A stretch of 64,000 nt of DNA from Centropus unirufus. Taxonomy: Eukaryota > Chordata > Aves > Cuculiformes > Centropidae. This document shows, in pieces, positions 38,964 through 50,170 of the stretch. The stretch covers positions 8,422,827 to 8,486,826 of the forward strand of contig VYZI01000002.1 of assembly GCA_013397695.1 (NCBI GenBank). Reading direction: 5' to 3'. The position numbers were made by a program, and so were the translations under genes. The first letter of the stretch is position 1. Each line of letters opens with the position of its first letter. Under the pieces are notes generated by a model. That model saw nothing but the letters and a program-made list of their open reading frames with translations, was not told where the DNA came from and searched no databases.

Positions 38964-41224
38964 TTAGAACAATTGCAAACGAGTTCCTCCACCTTGATTT
39001 CTGCAGGACGAGGTGCTGCTCCCAGCCCAGCACCAGCCCAGTGCTCGCTCTGCAGGATAAAACCCTCAGCCCAGGACGAAGCCGCTCTCTCGTGAGCAGC
39101 GGAGCCCCGCCAGGCTGCGTTAACGGGACAGCACGACAGGCAGTAAAACCCAAAGTCATTGCACCTTGGACACCCTGGCAGCAGTTCTGCTTTCTAAACC
39201 TCGCCTAACCCAGCAGCACTGCTTAGGGCTCTGCGGATGGAAATCAGCGCTGCAGGCTGGTCCGCAGACCCCCAGGCGTTGCGTGAGGCTGGTGCTGGGC
39301 TCACAGATCATTGCGTGGAGCACGTGGAACGCTCAATGCGCGGAAGCTTTGGTGCCCTGCGATCTCCTGCTCCCACTCAGCACAAATGCAGGGTGTCCCA
39401 GCTGCTGCCTGGCGCCTAACTGCTTCCCAAGCTGGGACTGTGGTTCAGGAATGGCGGGAAGGGCGCTGGACCGAGGGAGCGGGTGAAGTTCCCAAAGATC
39501 TGAGTCTGCTTCCCTGGGGCTACAAACATCCCTCTTCTTTCAGTGGCTCCGGCCTCAGCCGTGCATGGAAGAAAGCAGCCACCTCCATCACCCGCTGCAG
39601 AAGACGTTAAAACCTCCCTCCTCTGGTTGTCATTTTTATGGAGAATCATTCTACCATAAAATCACTGAGAGCAGATCCAAGCGCTGGAGACACAAAACAA
39701 GGCTACTGCTTGCTACAAAAGGATGCTCTCCCACACAGTGCTTCTCCATCAAGTTTAACTCCACGCTGGACAAATCAAACGGTGCTAAATCAAACAGCAG
39801 GGTGATGCAATGGGATTGATATCCCTGCAAAACAAACCCGCCACCCACCCAGCCCAGAAGGTCATAGCATGGATTGAGAGGCCACGACCACAGTTTGGTA
39901 TGAAGTCAGTTATAAGGCCGGTGATTAAAGTTAGTTTGGGATTTTCTCTACGGCCTAGAGAGCCGTGTAGAAGTTGTTACGATGACTCCGTCTTGTACAG
40001 TCCAGGAGACTCTAGATCCAATAGATCCTGTACAACTGGGACAAAAGGAGAAGCCTACTTTTTAAACAGGGATTGTAAAGCAAGTGCAGGAGCGTGGTCA
40101 GGTCACTGAGCTCTCCTCTCTGCTGAATGCTGTCAGCTTGATAGGCTGCCAGCCCGTTATTCGGCACCTCTTTTTGGCCAGAGAACTCAAACACAGGCAG
40201 TGGGTAACAACAGACTTTAGGGATACACCTGGCTAGCGCTTAGTGACTCCCATCTTTCAGACCCAGACTGAGCGCCAAATCACCCTGGCAATTGCATTTC
40301 TTGTAGTTATCAGCCCTTTTCCTTTTTAAAATACATCTTTCTGACAGCAACCCACAGCCAGCATTTCCTTTCCATTCTCTGAAGTGCAGAGCACTACAAA
40401 CACATCATTTAGCTTCGCTGCAGTCCTTTCTGTCCTTTGATCATCTCCTTTACACCTTTTTTTGCATTTCTGCTTGTCCCTGCATGGGCAGCGCATCAAA
40501 AACAAGCTTTGCAGCCAGTACTTTTCAGGATGGGATTTTTCAGGGATAGACTCCCAGCTGGTGTAGAACAGCACAAACATCACTGAAGTCAGCTGTATTA
40601 TGGTACTTAAAACAACTAAAATTCTTGCCCTAATTTTTACTTCAAATTGCCTTAGAGTTCAACTGAAGCTTTAGAATTCTCTTCTCGGATGATGGACTGC
40701 TCAGAAATCTCCTTGTAGAAGTGTCAAATTCAATTGCAGTCCACTACTTTGTGAGTCAAGGAGTAAACCATGAACAGTAATGCTCCTTTCTTCCTTCCAT
40801 TCATCATGTTCCCTTAAAAATGGTTTATGTTGCTAAGAAATGGTTTTTCTAATAATACCAAGACTGAACAGTTGCTTCTTTCATTTTACAAATTTAAAGC
40901 ACCCCTTTGCATTTGGGTAGTTGTTAGCTGATAATTTTGTGCGCATATTTATAAAATGTAATTATAAAGCATTTTACCCCTTTTAAGCCCAAGCAATTTC
41001 ATAGCCCGGCCACGTTCCAAGCATAGATTTCCCCAGCTCAGGGGTTGCCACTTGATGAACTGGGGAGAAGCTGCAGAGGCAGTGGCTTGACGCTTGGGGT
41101 CATGGGCAATCCTGACTCCATCTTCGGAGTTCAGCTTTCCCTGAACATGGCATGAACATGGCATGGCTCCCCCGAGCACAGTGACTTAACAGCTCATAGA
41201 CACTCTGAAGGAAAGAAACGCTAT

Positions 41225-41340
41225 TTGTCCTGTTTCATAGAGTGGGAACTCAGCCCAGGGCTGAAGTAACGCTTTCAACATCCCAACATCCCAAGCAGAA
41301 GTTAACACTGTATTTCCAGTCCCCGGCTAATGATCCAAGG
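41225..41340 (-). repeat. Possible MIR relic
   Basis: CCTGTTTCATAGAGTGGGAAC, then CTGAAGTAACGC, then TTTCCAGTCCCCGGCTAATG resemble the reverse complement of MIR (TTTACAGATGGGGAAACTGAG, then GTTAAGTGACTTG, then CCAGTCCAGTGCTCTAACC). Weak match from memory. Confidence 0.3.
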
Positions 41341-42359
41341 AGTGGACAACTCTTTGGCTGTACTCTCCCTTGTACAGAAAGAAAAACCAGCTTTCAGGTA
41401 ACTGAGTCTCAGCTCTGATGTAGGATACGACACAGGAAGATTGACACACAACGTTACCGTTTCAGAAGCTGACAGTCACGTTCCTTATCCAGCTGGTAGG
41501 AGACACGATCTAGGAAAAAGGATTTTCTTTGCAATTTTCTTGCATTGAGAATTGCTCCCGAGTAATAAGAGCTCCTCTTCCCTCTCTACAGAAATCTCAA
41601 GTCTTTCAAATTGCTGTGGTCATGGCTGAACCTACATTTCAGCTGCAGCAGTGGGAAGCGCTGCAGGAAGGGCAACACCCCCGAGAGGTGAGCGTTCCCA
41701 GTTCACGGAATGATGAAGCGCATGTGAACCCTCCGTGCTCCCGCCAGCTTCTGGGAAACAACTTTTCTGTGCCTCCAACTGATGCCACTCGGCCTCAGTA
41801 CTGCTCACTTCCCTCTTTAGAAAGAAATCACTGCTGTCTCAAAAAAGAAGGAAATAAAACCGGCTGCAGCGGAGCAGATAATTTGCGGAGCGAAAGAGCA
41901 GCCAGTAACTACCCTTAGAACATCACAGAGGAGCACGGCTGAAACGCACCTCAACGTTTACACCTTGAATCCGGGTTTTGGAACCACAGAGCCTTTAGTA
42001 CATGTGCTGTGGAAGAGTTTGTGATGCTCAAGCCCCCCTTTCACTTTTGACCGATGGAAGAACTGAAAGTGCAAACCAGCTCCATGACAACGTGAGGAAA
42101 CCACCCCACTGTGCCTTAATAAAACTGCTTCCTCTCCCCTCACTGCACAATGGAGGCTGCTGGTTTTAGATAAGCACATGAAGTCATCAGAAGGAAGATT
42201 AATTTAAAAACTTGGTAGCTTTTTTCCTTTTCTTTGGAACGGGAGCCAGAGTTACAAAACGAACCAAGAACGGACAAAGCGTTCACCCTGCCTAAAACAA
42301 AAATCCCTAAAACTTTTTCCCCCTCCCTCCTCTCCCACGGTTCTCCCAGTGACGCCTCC

Positions 42360-42510
42360 CCTGAGCCAGTGTTACCTAACTTCTACACAAACACGCAGTT
42401 CCCGTAAGCATCAACTTCAAACAGCTCTGGGTTTCTGTCGGAGCACATCTCGTTTTAGGGGAGCAGAGGCGAAGAGCTACTACCGAGGGACTCGCCAGCA
42501 GCTCTGCAAG
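42360..42510 (+). other. Possible SOD3 5' untranslated exon ending at 42,510
   Basis: A donor-like CTCTGCAAG|GTAATC lies at 42,510/42,511, about 450 bases before the splice acceptor of the SOD3 coding exon. Mammalian SOD3 has an untranslated first exon and all coding sequence in the last exon, so a 5' exon must exist if the acceptor is used. Choosing this donor is inference. I cannot place the transcription start; no convincing TATA box was seen. Confidence 0.25.
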
Positions 42511-42977
42511 GTAATCAGCTTGTTGGATTTTTACTTTTCCTTTGTAATCCCTAACTAGTGGTTAAGTAGATGGACTAAAAAAAAAAAGCCTCCTGGCAAA
42601 CTGTCGTGCTGAAATTTATAGTAGGAGCAAAGTCTGGTTACAAACTCAGAAATAGATTAAACACTGCTTTGGCTTACTTGCTTCCTGCAGGGAAAGAGGC
42701 GGTTTTTAAGATCGAGATCTAGGGTGAAATACAAAATCACGACTTTCTTTGTCACGAGTGTCACTTGTACATGTTTAAACACGCAGACGCTTTCTGGTTT
42801 AGTTTCAGTTCATCACATTAGGCAGATTCGGAAAGCAGCAGCCCACCGGGGCCGTGCTCCAGCTGTTTGGCTCAGCACTGCCACAGGCTGCCTGCCTTTC
42901 TCTCCAGCCCTGCTGCAGCAGAAAGCCCTTAATTCTTCGTAGTTTCTTGTACCTTTCGCAGGCTCTCCTTTGTCAAG

Positions 42978-43703
42978 ATGCTTCTGCTTCTTTCTCTGGT
43001 CTCCGGGCTTGCCCTGTCTGCCTCCGATGTCAAGACAGACAGAGAGACTCATCCAAGCCAAGAGTCATTTCATGACATCCAGAAAAAAGTGAACGACCTC
43101 TGGCAGAATTTGCTCTATCCAGTAGTGCCTGGTAATGAGACGGATAGGATAATTTACGCCACTTGTGAAATGAAGCCCAGCTCCAAAATAGATGCCGACA
43201 AGCCACAAGTGACTGGACAAGTCTTATTTAAACAGTATTACTCACACGGAAGACTAGAAGCTGTTTTTCACTTGGATGGGTTTCCACTGGATAACAATCA
43301 GTCTGGTAGAGCTATACACGTCCACGAGCTTGGGGATCTCAGCAATGGCTGTGATTCTACAGGAGGCCACTACAACCCTTTCAGCGTGAATCACCCCCGT
43401 CACCCAGGGGATTTCGGCAACTTTTTTCCTAAAGATGGCAAAATCAGAAAATACAAACCAAATCTCTTTGCCACTATGGCTGGTCCCTATTCCATCATGG
43501 GCAGATCTATTGTGATCCATGAGCAGGAAGATGACATGGGCAAAGGCAACAATAAGGCCAGTTTGGAAAACGGAAATGCTGGGAAACGTCTGGCTTGCTG
43601 TGTGATTGGAATATGCAACAAGAACTTGTGGGAAGAGAAACTGAGTGAGGTTACAGACAAGAAAAAGAGAGGGATCAACAAACGAACACAAAACCAGGCT
43701 TAA
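42978..43703 (+). CDS. SOD3: Extracellular superoxide dismutase [Cu-Zn]
   Basis: This gene encodes the secreted enzyme that converts superoxide to hydrogen peroxide and oxygen outside cells. The 241-residue frame is intronless and close to the human length of 240. Residues 1-16 form a hydrophobic signal peptide. The dismutase domain spans about residues 58-216. Metal ligands are all present: copper His114, His116 and His181; bridging His131; zinc His139, His142 and Asp145. The active-site arginine is Arg204 in the GNAGKRLACC motif. Cys63, Cys125, Cys207 and Cys208 match the intrasubunit disulfides. Sequons are at Asn53 (NET) and Asn107 (NQS); the second is at the site glycosylated in mammals. 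The tail has a modest basic cluster (Lys228-Arg231, Lys235-Arg236) for heparan sulfate binding, but lacks the terminal cysteine that joins subunits in human EC-SOD. The start has A at -3. It converges with CCDC149. Confidence 0.97.
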   Translation: MLLLLSLVSGLALSASDVKTDRETHPSQESFHDIQKKVNDLWQNLLYPVVPGNETDRIIYATCEMKPSSKIDADKPQVTGQVLFKQYYSHGRLEAVFHLDGFPLDNNQSGRAIHVHELGDLSNGCDSTGGHYNPFSVNHPRHPGDFGNFFPKDGKIRKYKPNLFATMAGPYSIMGRSIVIHEQEDDMGKGNNKASLENGNAGKRLACCVIGICNKNLWEEKLSEVTDKKKRGINKRTQNQA

Positions 43704-43857
43704 AACCATCAAGTCCACAACAGCATGGGCAGCAAAAAGTACCTTAGGCTGTGCCACGGGCCACTAAGCTATATGGCGAAGGTATTCCCATTTCCGTTTG
43801 CTTGCTCCTCTGAGAAACGTGTATCACTTTGTAGAGCCTCCTTTCTGCAAGCCTATC

Positions 43858-43863
43858 AATAAA
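43858..43863 (+). terminator. SOD3 poly(A) signal AATAAA
   Basis: A canonical AATAAA lies 155 bases after the SOD3 stop, followed about 20-35 bases later by a GT/T-rich stretch (TTGTGATGTATTTTCTTG) suited to cleavage-factor binding. A second AATAAA at 44,027-44,032 could serve as an alternative site. Confidence 0.75.
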
Positions 43864-44722
43864 ACCAGCATCAACTCAACCTTGTGATGTATTTTCTTGA
43901 AAAGATTCCCTTTTGTGCAGTTTGGGAGCTGAACACATGTATGTAAGTGTGCTAACAGATACGACTGATACAGAATCTGTGCACTGTAAGGGGCCCTTAA
44001 GGGATTGTAGGTTGGATACCAAAGCAAATAAAGAAAATATTAATAATTAAGAAATTGTCTCTCATTGGAAGCTACACTGTATTTGGCCGCCAATCTGAAA
44101 GGCAAAAAGGTCTCTGTGCTTTCAACAGTTTTGGGTGTTGTGTTGCAAGACTTGGATAATGGACTTCCCCTAAAAATAAGGGAAAGTACAGACCTTTCTG
44201 TTTTAAACTTTAGATCCTTTATGTTACTCTACTTGGATTTTCAGGTTTTATTCAAAACACGTATAAGCTTCTTAACTATTTTGAATTGTCCGTATGGCTG
44301 CAGCTGAATCCCACTGTTCACATCTGAAAGCAGATGTAAAAGAAACATTCCAGTTTACCACCACTCCCCAACAAAATTCCCCAAAGCCTCTACTTTGTGC
44401 CTGTTAGTAACTGGGTTGCACACAAAAGTTTTAATGCTGCTTAGACTATGATGACAAAGTTAACAGAACAGACATTAATATTATTTTCAAAGCCAAAAAA
44501 TACCGAGTGTGTCTCTTCATACAGAACTGTTGGAAATAAATCAGTCCATTTCGACTGGGAGAAGTGACAGTGGGAAGATTTAAGTCGGATAATAAAGCTT
44601 TACTTTTTTCATTTAACACAACTCACTCAAAATACAAAACTACTGCCTCATAACAATCATTCATCTGATGCTGAGAAAAGAAAAGGAAATAAGCAGGTAG
44701 AACGAGCCTATCAGGAAATGCT

Positions 44723-44728
44723 TTTATT
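44723..44728 (-). terminator. Candidate distal poly(A) signal for CCDC149
   Basis: AATAAA on the minus strand, about 3.5 kb after the CCDC149 stop. Several other AATAAA hexamers lie nearer, so this is only a candidate for the most distal end. Confidence 0.25.
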
Positions 44729-47700
44729 AAAGATGACAAAAGGTATTAATATAGTTGAACTATGCAGTGTAGTTAATCCAGGCAGCAACAAAAGAGGCTT
44801 GCTAATAAATTAAACTGCATCATTTAGAAAGTAAAACTACAAACAGAAGCTGGTAAACAAAATCCTATCTTTTAGAAATGTAGCAGTCTTTCAACTTAAT
44901 CTCAGTTAAGATTTTGAAATACATTCCTGAGCTCATACGGATTAACAAAATTCCACTGTCTTTATTATACAAATTCCCATATGCTTAAAAATAGTCTCAC
45001 TTACAAAAAAGCAGCAGCATTCTAAAAGATGCTTCTTAATCTGTCATTTTCACACGCTTATTTTACAAATTCAGGGCACATTGCTTTTCAAATAACCACA
45101 ACATCGTACTTTCAAACAAAACCCTTTGCACAGATAATGCATGAGCTCACTTTTAGGTGAGACAACCTCCTCAAAATCAATTTTCAAACTGTGTCTTTTC
45201 CATAGCCCTGCCACAACATTCCCTTCCCAGTTTGCTTCCCCAGAACCCAACACCAAACAAGCTTCCATGTCTGGATGCAAATTCTGAATTCCCAAAGTCC
45301 TAGGAAACAAAAGTACAGAAAGGAAACCCCAAACGCCTCCCCCCCCAGCAGTGTTGATTCCAAAATAAAAGCCTAATTAAGTTACTGAGGAAAAAAATCA
45401 TCATTCTAATTGCACAAAAATATTGAATAAAGCAATACCGAAGGAAGATACTGCCAAAAATATTCAATTGGTTATCACATAGTGCAGCAAAGAGGCCTGT
45501 CGTTTACAAGTCTCCGGGCTTTGAAGTGTTGTGCTCCTGGGAAAAGGCTAAAAACACAGCTAGAATACACATTCCCATGGGCAGAAAGGAAAGGAATGGG
45601 ACTGCAGCAGTGATATAGCACTAAAAGTGAGGTTTTCAGAGAGCTGGATGTATCACTGGAATTTGATGATTGCCAAGGTATAAAAATGGCATCGAAGAGG
45701 GAGAATGCTCTGAGGATCATTACCAAGACATCCTAATTGTTGGGTTGTACATCACTATGTTCCAACATAAAAAAACCCAAAACAGTCAGATTAAAAAGAA
45801 TCAATGAATGAGGCTCTAAGAAGCTGTTGGTTCAGCACGCTTCTACCTGCTCAAATTTTTGCACCAAGCTCCTCATTCATTAATAGCATTAAGTGGCTGT
45901 TAAGGGACCAGGAGCAAAATAACTCACACAACTGCGGCTTAGGGAAACAACGTAACACCCGGAACCTTTCCGAGCTCAGCTAGGCGAAATCTTGGCCTTC
46001 TTACTGACTTGCCTCAGTTCTGACTGCATTGATATTTAGCTCTGCACAGGATTAGTCTGTGGAAGATGGAAAAGAATCCATCTTGACTGAAATGCTGCTT
46101 CATGCGACATTCAAGCATTAAAAGAAAAAATCCTGCCACGTTCTCCCAGAGATTTCAGTTCCTGCAGCTATTTCTCTTCTGACTTGTCAGTACTGTCATA
46201 TAAATGAGTCAATAACAGTCAGTTACAATTAATGGGAACAGCATAACATTCATTCACGTACTTAAACTCTTCCTGTTTTTTTCAGGTGATGAGGAACTTG
46301 ATCAGGATAATGAAAGAAGAACTTTACTGCTTCATGTTCCGAGCACACTTAAATATACAGATGGTTTTTGTTCCTGAGGGCTGCTGCTTAATACCAGTGA
46401 GATGCTGCAATGTCAAATTACCTTTAAAGAGAAAGGCAACGTGTTTGAGGAGCACTGCGAGTTCGGCTTTACTGCCTGCAGACAGACACCGAAAGGGTTA
46501 TGTGATGCACCTGCTCAGCAAAGCACATGAGAACAGAGACAAGCTCCATTTTTCACCTTCCCACTATCATTCCTTATATTTATATGTAATCATTTACATA
46601 CAGCCTTTCTTCTGCTGAATACAAACTGTTCATGGACTCTGACACCTTGATTATGGCAGCACCTGCCAGCTCATCTTCCATATACAGAAGAGTTTGTCAG
46701 TACTGCTAATATAAACTCTGTTTATTCAGTAGCTGACAAGTGGGCTGTAAAAATTTGCAGCTGGCAGTTATTTGTCAAAGAAGAACTCAATCTGGGAGGG
46801 ATTTTCCTTTTTATTAGTAGTATTTTATTAAATTTGGTTTAATTCTCTCTGATTGGTTTCAAGTTCTAGGAGTGAGAAATGAACATTTACAGACAATTAG
46901 GTCCCAAGCCAGCAGAAAAATTGCCTTGATGGTTGCTGGCCCACAGAAGCTCCACAGCTGCAGAGCCTATTCCTTATGCTACAAGCAGGAGAGGAAGGAC
47001 GTGCCTCCCCTTCTCCAACAGCTGCTTACTTCAGCGTCAAGTATCCCCTTGTTGCTGCCTTCCTAGGAGCAGAGTGGCACAGCTCCAGCATTAGGAGCGA
47101 GCTAGGGAATGACACAGCAGCCTCCCTTTTCCTCAGTTGCTACAGGAATCTTCTCCTATAACTAAACGTTAAGGGAAGAAGTCTAAGAAAGTGGCAACAA
47201 AATGCAAATAAAGCTTTTATCATACTACAGACTGGCAAAATGAGGAGCAAAGGAAGAGTTATCTTTAATTTCAAATCATAAGATAGAAAGGACTTTGATT
47301 CCTTTGAAAAGGAGGGCACAGGTGGAGTAGGCTGAAATCTACCCCAGTTACTCAGCCTGAGGGCTGTTCCTGCTCCTGTAGGCTGAGGAATGCAATTCCA
47401 GTAACTGAGAGTGCCAAGCAGGTGGACAGGGCATCACTGGGTCTCCTCTTGCTGCTCTCCTTGCTTTGGAACAGCATTCCTGCTTCTCCCAGAACGACTT
47501 CTGGCTCCTCTGACAATGTTTCCTTCAGAGCTTCATTAAATTAGGGTCTCAGTATCTAGTGCAATAATTCCCTGTATTTTCATGAGTTGAGCTGGGAGAG
47601 GGAAGGAAAAAAATCGGAACAGTTGAGAAGATATAACAGTTTGTAATGAGAGAACTACATACATGCTGGGCTGGTTTTCAGAAACTTCCTATAAGGCAAT

Positions 47701-47738
47701 GGTGATTTTGTTCTAATGATGTAATTCGAGTGAGTCTA

Positions 47739-47909
47739 TGTAAAGAAAAATAGAACACAGTCTGAGAAACAAGCAAAAGCCTAGAGACTTCAGATTGTAA
47801 AGAAAAATAGAACACAGTCTGAGAAACAAGCAAAAGCCTGGAGACTTCAAATTGTAAAGAAAAATAGAACACAGTCTGAGAAACAAGCAAAAGCCTGGAG
47901 ACTTCAGAT
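47739..47909. repeat. Tandem repeat, three copies of 57 bp
   Basis: Three adjacent units begin TGTAAAGAAAAATAGAACAC at 47,739, 47,796 and 47,853. They are nearly identical: the first differs at CCTAGAG versus CCTGGAG, and the second ends CAAAT rather than CAGAT. Because 57 is a multiple of three, the minus strand carries a 19-residue repeat in an open frame (47,678-47,890). This is a by-product, not evidence for a protein. The repeat lies about 370 bp after the CCDC149 stop, probably within its 3' UTR. Confidence 0.95.
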
Positions 47910-48277
47910 GCTTCTCAATTTATCACTCCTACACTCCTAACTATTAAAATAACAGGCCAGCGTTAGGACCATACATGTCACAGAAACTTAGTGGTAACAT
48001 AATAAATCATTAGCACTGGGCTCTGATGTAATTTGCATTACCATCACAAGCTATGTAGAAACTTCCAAAAACCAACATGAAATTCTTTCCGTTAGGCAAT
48101 TTAAAATTCTGGAATGCTGCGGCCAAAACTAACAGAAAGCCTCCTTTCTTAGACAAATATTAATGTTTCCATGTAAAGATCAACCCTACAGCATGTTGTC
48201 TCCCCAATCGTATTCCCAACAGCACAGACACTGCAAAAGGATTACAGTAAGAAGCTCGAGGACCTGGATTTCATACC

Positions 48278-48867
48278 TCAAGCCAAACTGTTATCCAAAC
48301 ATTCACAGTTTTCAGCAGGATCAGATGGCTTCTTGTTTTCAGATGCAGGGAGCTCCTCAAAGCTCTTATTTGAGTGTGCAGTTGTAAGACCGAGTCCTCC
48401 ATGCATTCCGTGGTCTTCAGTACGCACCCCAGTCCTGCTGCTGTGATCCCTTATTTCGTTTGGAATTTCACAATCACACTCTGAAGTTTTGTCATTGTCT
48501 TTTAGGGCCTCAGTCTCAGCTGTTCGTTCATTCTCCGAGTTTGAGGGATCTGTGGGGTCAGATGGGTCAGGGCCAGAAAGTGGGCACTCTCCCTCCTCAG
48601 ATGAACCATTAAACTTTGCTCCAACCACCGCGTTCTGTTTCCCTGAAGAAGCTCCTGCTCTTTTCTCGTCCAGTTCTGCAACTGCCTGCTCTGTCAGTTT
48701 AATTATCTGACTTCCAAGCTTGTTTATTTCTTCTTCCTCAGACAGTAGCTGGGGTAATGAAGGATAAAAATGTTTATTTTGGTTTCTGTTACTTAAGTTT
48801 GTTCCCTCTGGAGCCAGGGGTTCACTTGCAACAGCACAAGTTTCATCACGTTCTCCCTTCTGTTCTC
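48278..48867 (-). CDS. CCDC149: CCDC149, last coding exon (C-terminal 195 residues)
   Basis: This is the terminal coding exon of coiled-coil domain-containing protein 149, whose cellular role is poorly known. On the minus strand it starts after TTTCTCTTTCAG at 48,868 in phase 1, which joins the exon at 53,209, and runs to TGA at 48,278-48,280. The first part is family-like: a HFYPSLPQLLSEEEEINKLG segment followed by QIIKLTEQAVAELDE matches the human HPSLPQLPSEEEVNSLG and EIIKLTKEQAAAELEE segment as I remember it. The rest is a low-complexity tail rich in Ser, Asp, Glu and Pro (SGPDPSDPTDPSNSENE) that is open to the end but diverges from mammals. It looks disordered. The reading frame is intact. 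Confidence 0.9.
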
Positions 48868-50077
48868 CTGAAAGAGAAATGGAACAGCAAGATGCTCAAG
48901 TCAGTTGCTGATATTTATTATGTATCTGACCTGAAGACTGTCACTGGGCCAGGGCACAGAGATATTTACTTCATAAAGAATTGCTAAGACTGATTCCCAG
49001 GTCTATTTCTCAGATGAAAAGCAATCAACACTAACTTTCTTGCGAGACCTTGCCCTCCTTTTGAGCTTGTCTTTCCCTAAAGCTGACAGCTCTTAAGGGA
49101 GCCACAGCTGATACCTCATTGTAGGACAGCAGGGTCAGGCAAGCTTTTTTCACAGGAAAATCAACTCCAAGCAAGGCACTCAGCTACAGAAATTTTTGGT
49201 ACAGCTTAACATTAATCCCTACGTCACTACCACTTCCAGGGGTTAACACATGCTCCTTTTATTGGGAGCTTTTCACAGGCTTTCATCCAATAATGAAGTT
49301 TCCTTATTGGCCCCACAACATTTCTCCTAACACAAAAGATTATTCTAATTCAGATAAACAGCGGTGGAAGAATTTTAAATATACCAAAAGGCAAACACTG
49401 AACAAAGTGTCAGAATAGAGAAAACAGCAACGGGTAAACAAACAGCTTTGTGAAAAAGAGAGAATTTGTCCTCATCTCAGTTAAGGACAAAAAGCCTCAT
49501 TGAGAATAAGCTTGTGAAGTCACATAAGAAAAATTAGGAAACGCCAGAAGTCCAACTGCATTGACAGCTTAAGATGACTCTTGTCATGCATATGTATTAC
49601 CTTGTAGTTTTAGAGCACTTATTCTTATTTCTGCCACAGGAACCCTGCCTCATGCACTGCACAGGATGGCCTGGCTGCAGGAAGGGATCAGAGCGACACA
49701 AGGCAGGAGCCTACTGTCTCCATCAGACCCGCCTCATTTATCATTTGGGAGCTGCTGAGTGAGCGAGACAAGGGCTGGCAGGAAGGGAACAGATGCTCCT
49801 ACTACCATTAAGGAAGCTAGGAACGCTACTCTGCAGGGCTGGAATTTAAGTCTGGGGAAAAGGCAGGGATAAATTAACTTTCAAAAGGCGATCACCCACT
49901 GGATCTAATCCTCATTATCCGAGTGCTCAGCTGGAAAGCCAGGGGCTTGTTTTGCAGCATTGCTCTGCTCCTGCACATCTGAACACAACTGAACACTTCA
50001 AGTGCTCCAAAAAGAGCCAAAACTCAGGTACCTCAAATTGGCACTCAGAATTAGCAGGGACTCTACCTGCTATTTGC

Positions 50078-50170
50078 ATGCCTCAGTTTCCTCCCTCTTT
50101 AGAGGGATAACAACATCCTACCACCTCACTGCAATTTGCCGAAGATAAAATGTTTCAAAGCACTAGAACA
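50078..50170 (+). repeat. MIR SINE relic in CCDC149 intron
   Basis: GCCTCAGTTTCCTCCCTCTT, then AGGGATAACAACATCCTACC, then AAGATAAAATGTTTCAAAGC follow the MIR core order (CCTCAGTTTCCTCATCTGT, GGGATAATAACAGTACCTACC, GATTAAATGAG..AAAGC). It is diverged, as expected for MIR outside mammals. Confidence 0.6.

Larger units (their letters stand above)
37311..42500. other. Intergenic upstream of SOD3, GC-richer patches
   Basis: No supported coding exon. Two GC-richer patches with retained CpGs occur at 37,780-38,090 and about 38,985-39,490. The second has roughly 23 CpGs in about 390 bases by hand count and sits 3.5 kb upstream of the SOD3 ATG, so it could be regulatory. A T-rich run is at 38,931-38,963. 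A weak MIR-like segment may exist at 41,225-41,340. Confidence 0.45.
42962..43885 (+). other. SOD3 terminal exon (splice acceptor to poly(A) site)
   Basis: The acceptor is a polypyrimidine stretch ending TTTCGCAG with AG at 42,960-42,961, only 16 bases before the ATG. This matches the mammalian gene, where the splice junction sits just upstream of the start. The exon should run through the whole coding frame to a cleavage site 15-30 bases after the poly(A) signal at 43,858; the exact end is not visible. Confidence 0.65.
43890..48277. other. SOD3-CCDC149 interval; probable CCDC149 3' UTR
   Basis: This 4.4-kb stretch lies between the two convergent genes. Much of it may be the 3' untranslated region of CCDC149, because the terminal exon must end somewhere to the left of its stop at 48,278. 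Minus-strand AATAAA signals occur, among others, at 46,809-46,814, 44,961-44,966 and 44,723-44,728; which is used cannot be told from sequence. No other coding exon is recognised. A three-copy 57-bp tandem repeat lies at 47,739-47,909. Confidence 0.45.
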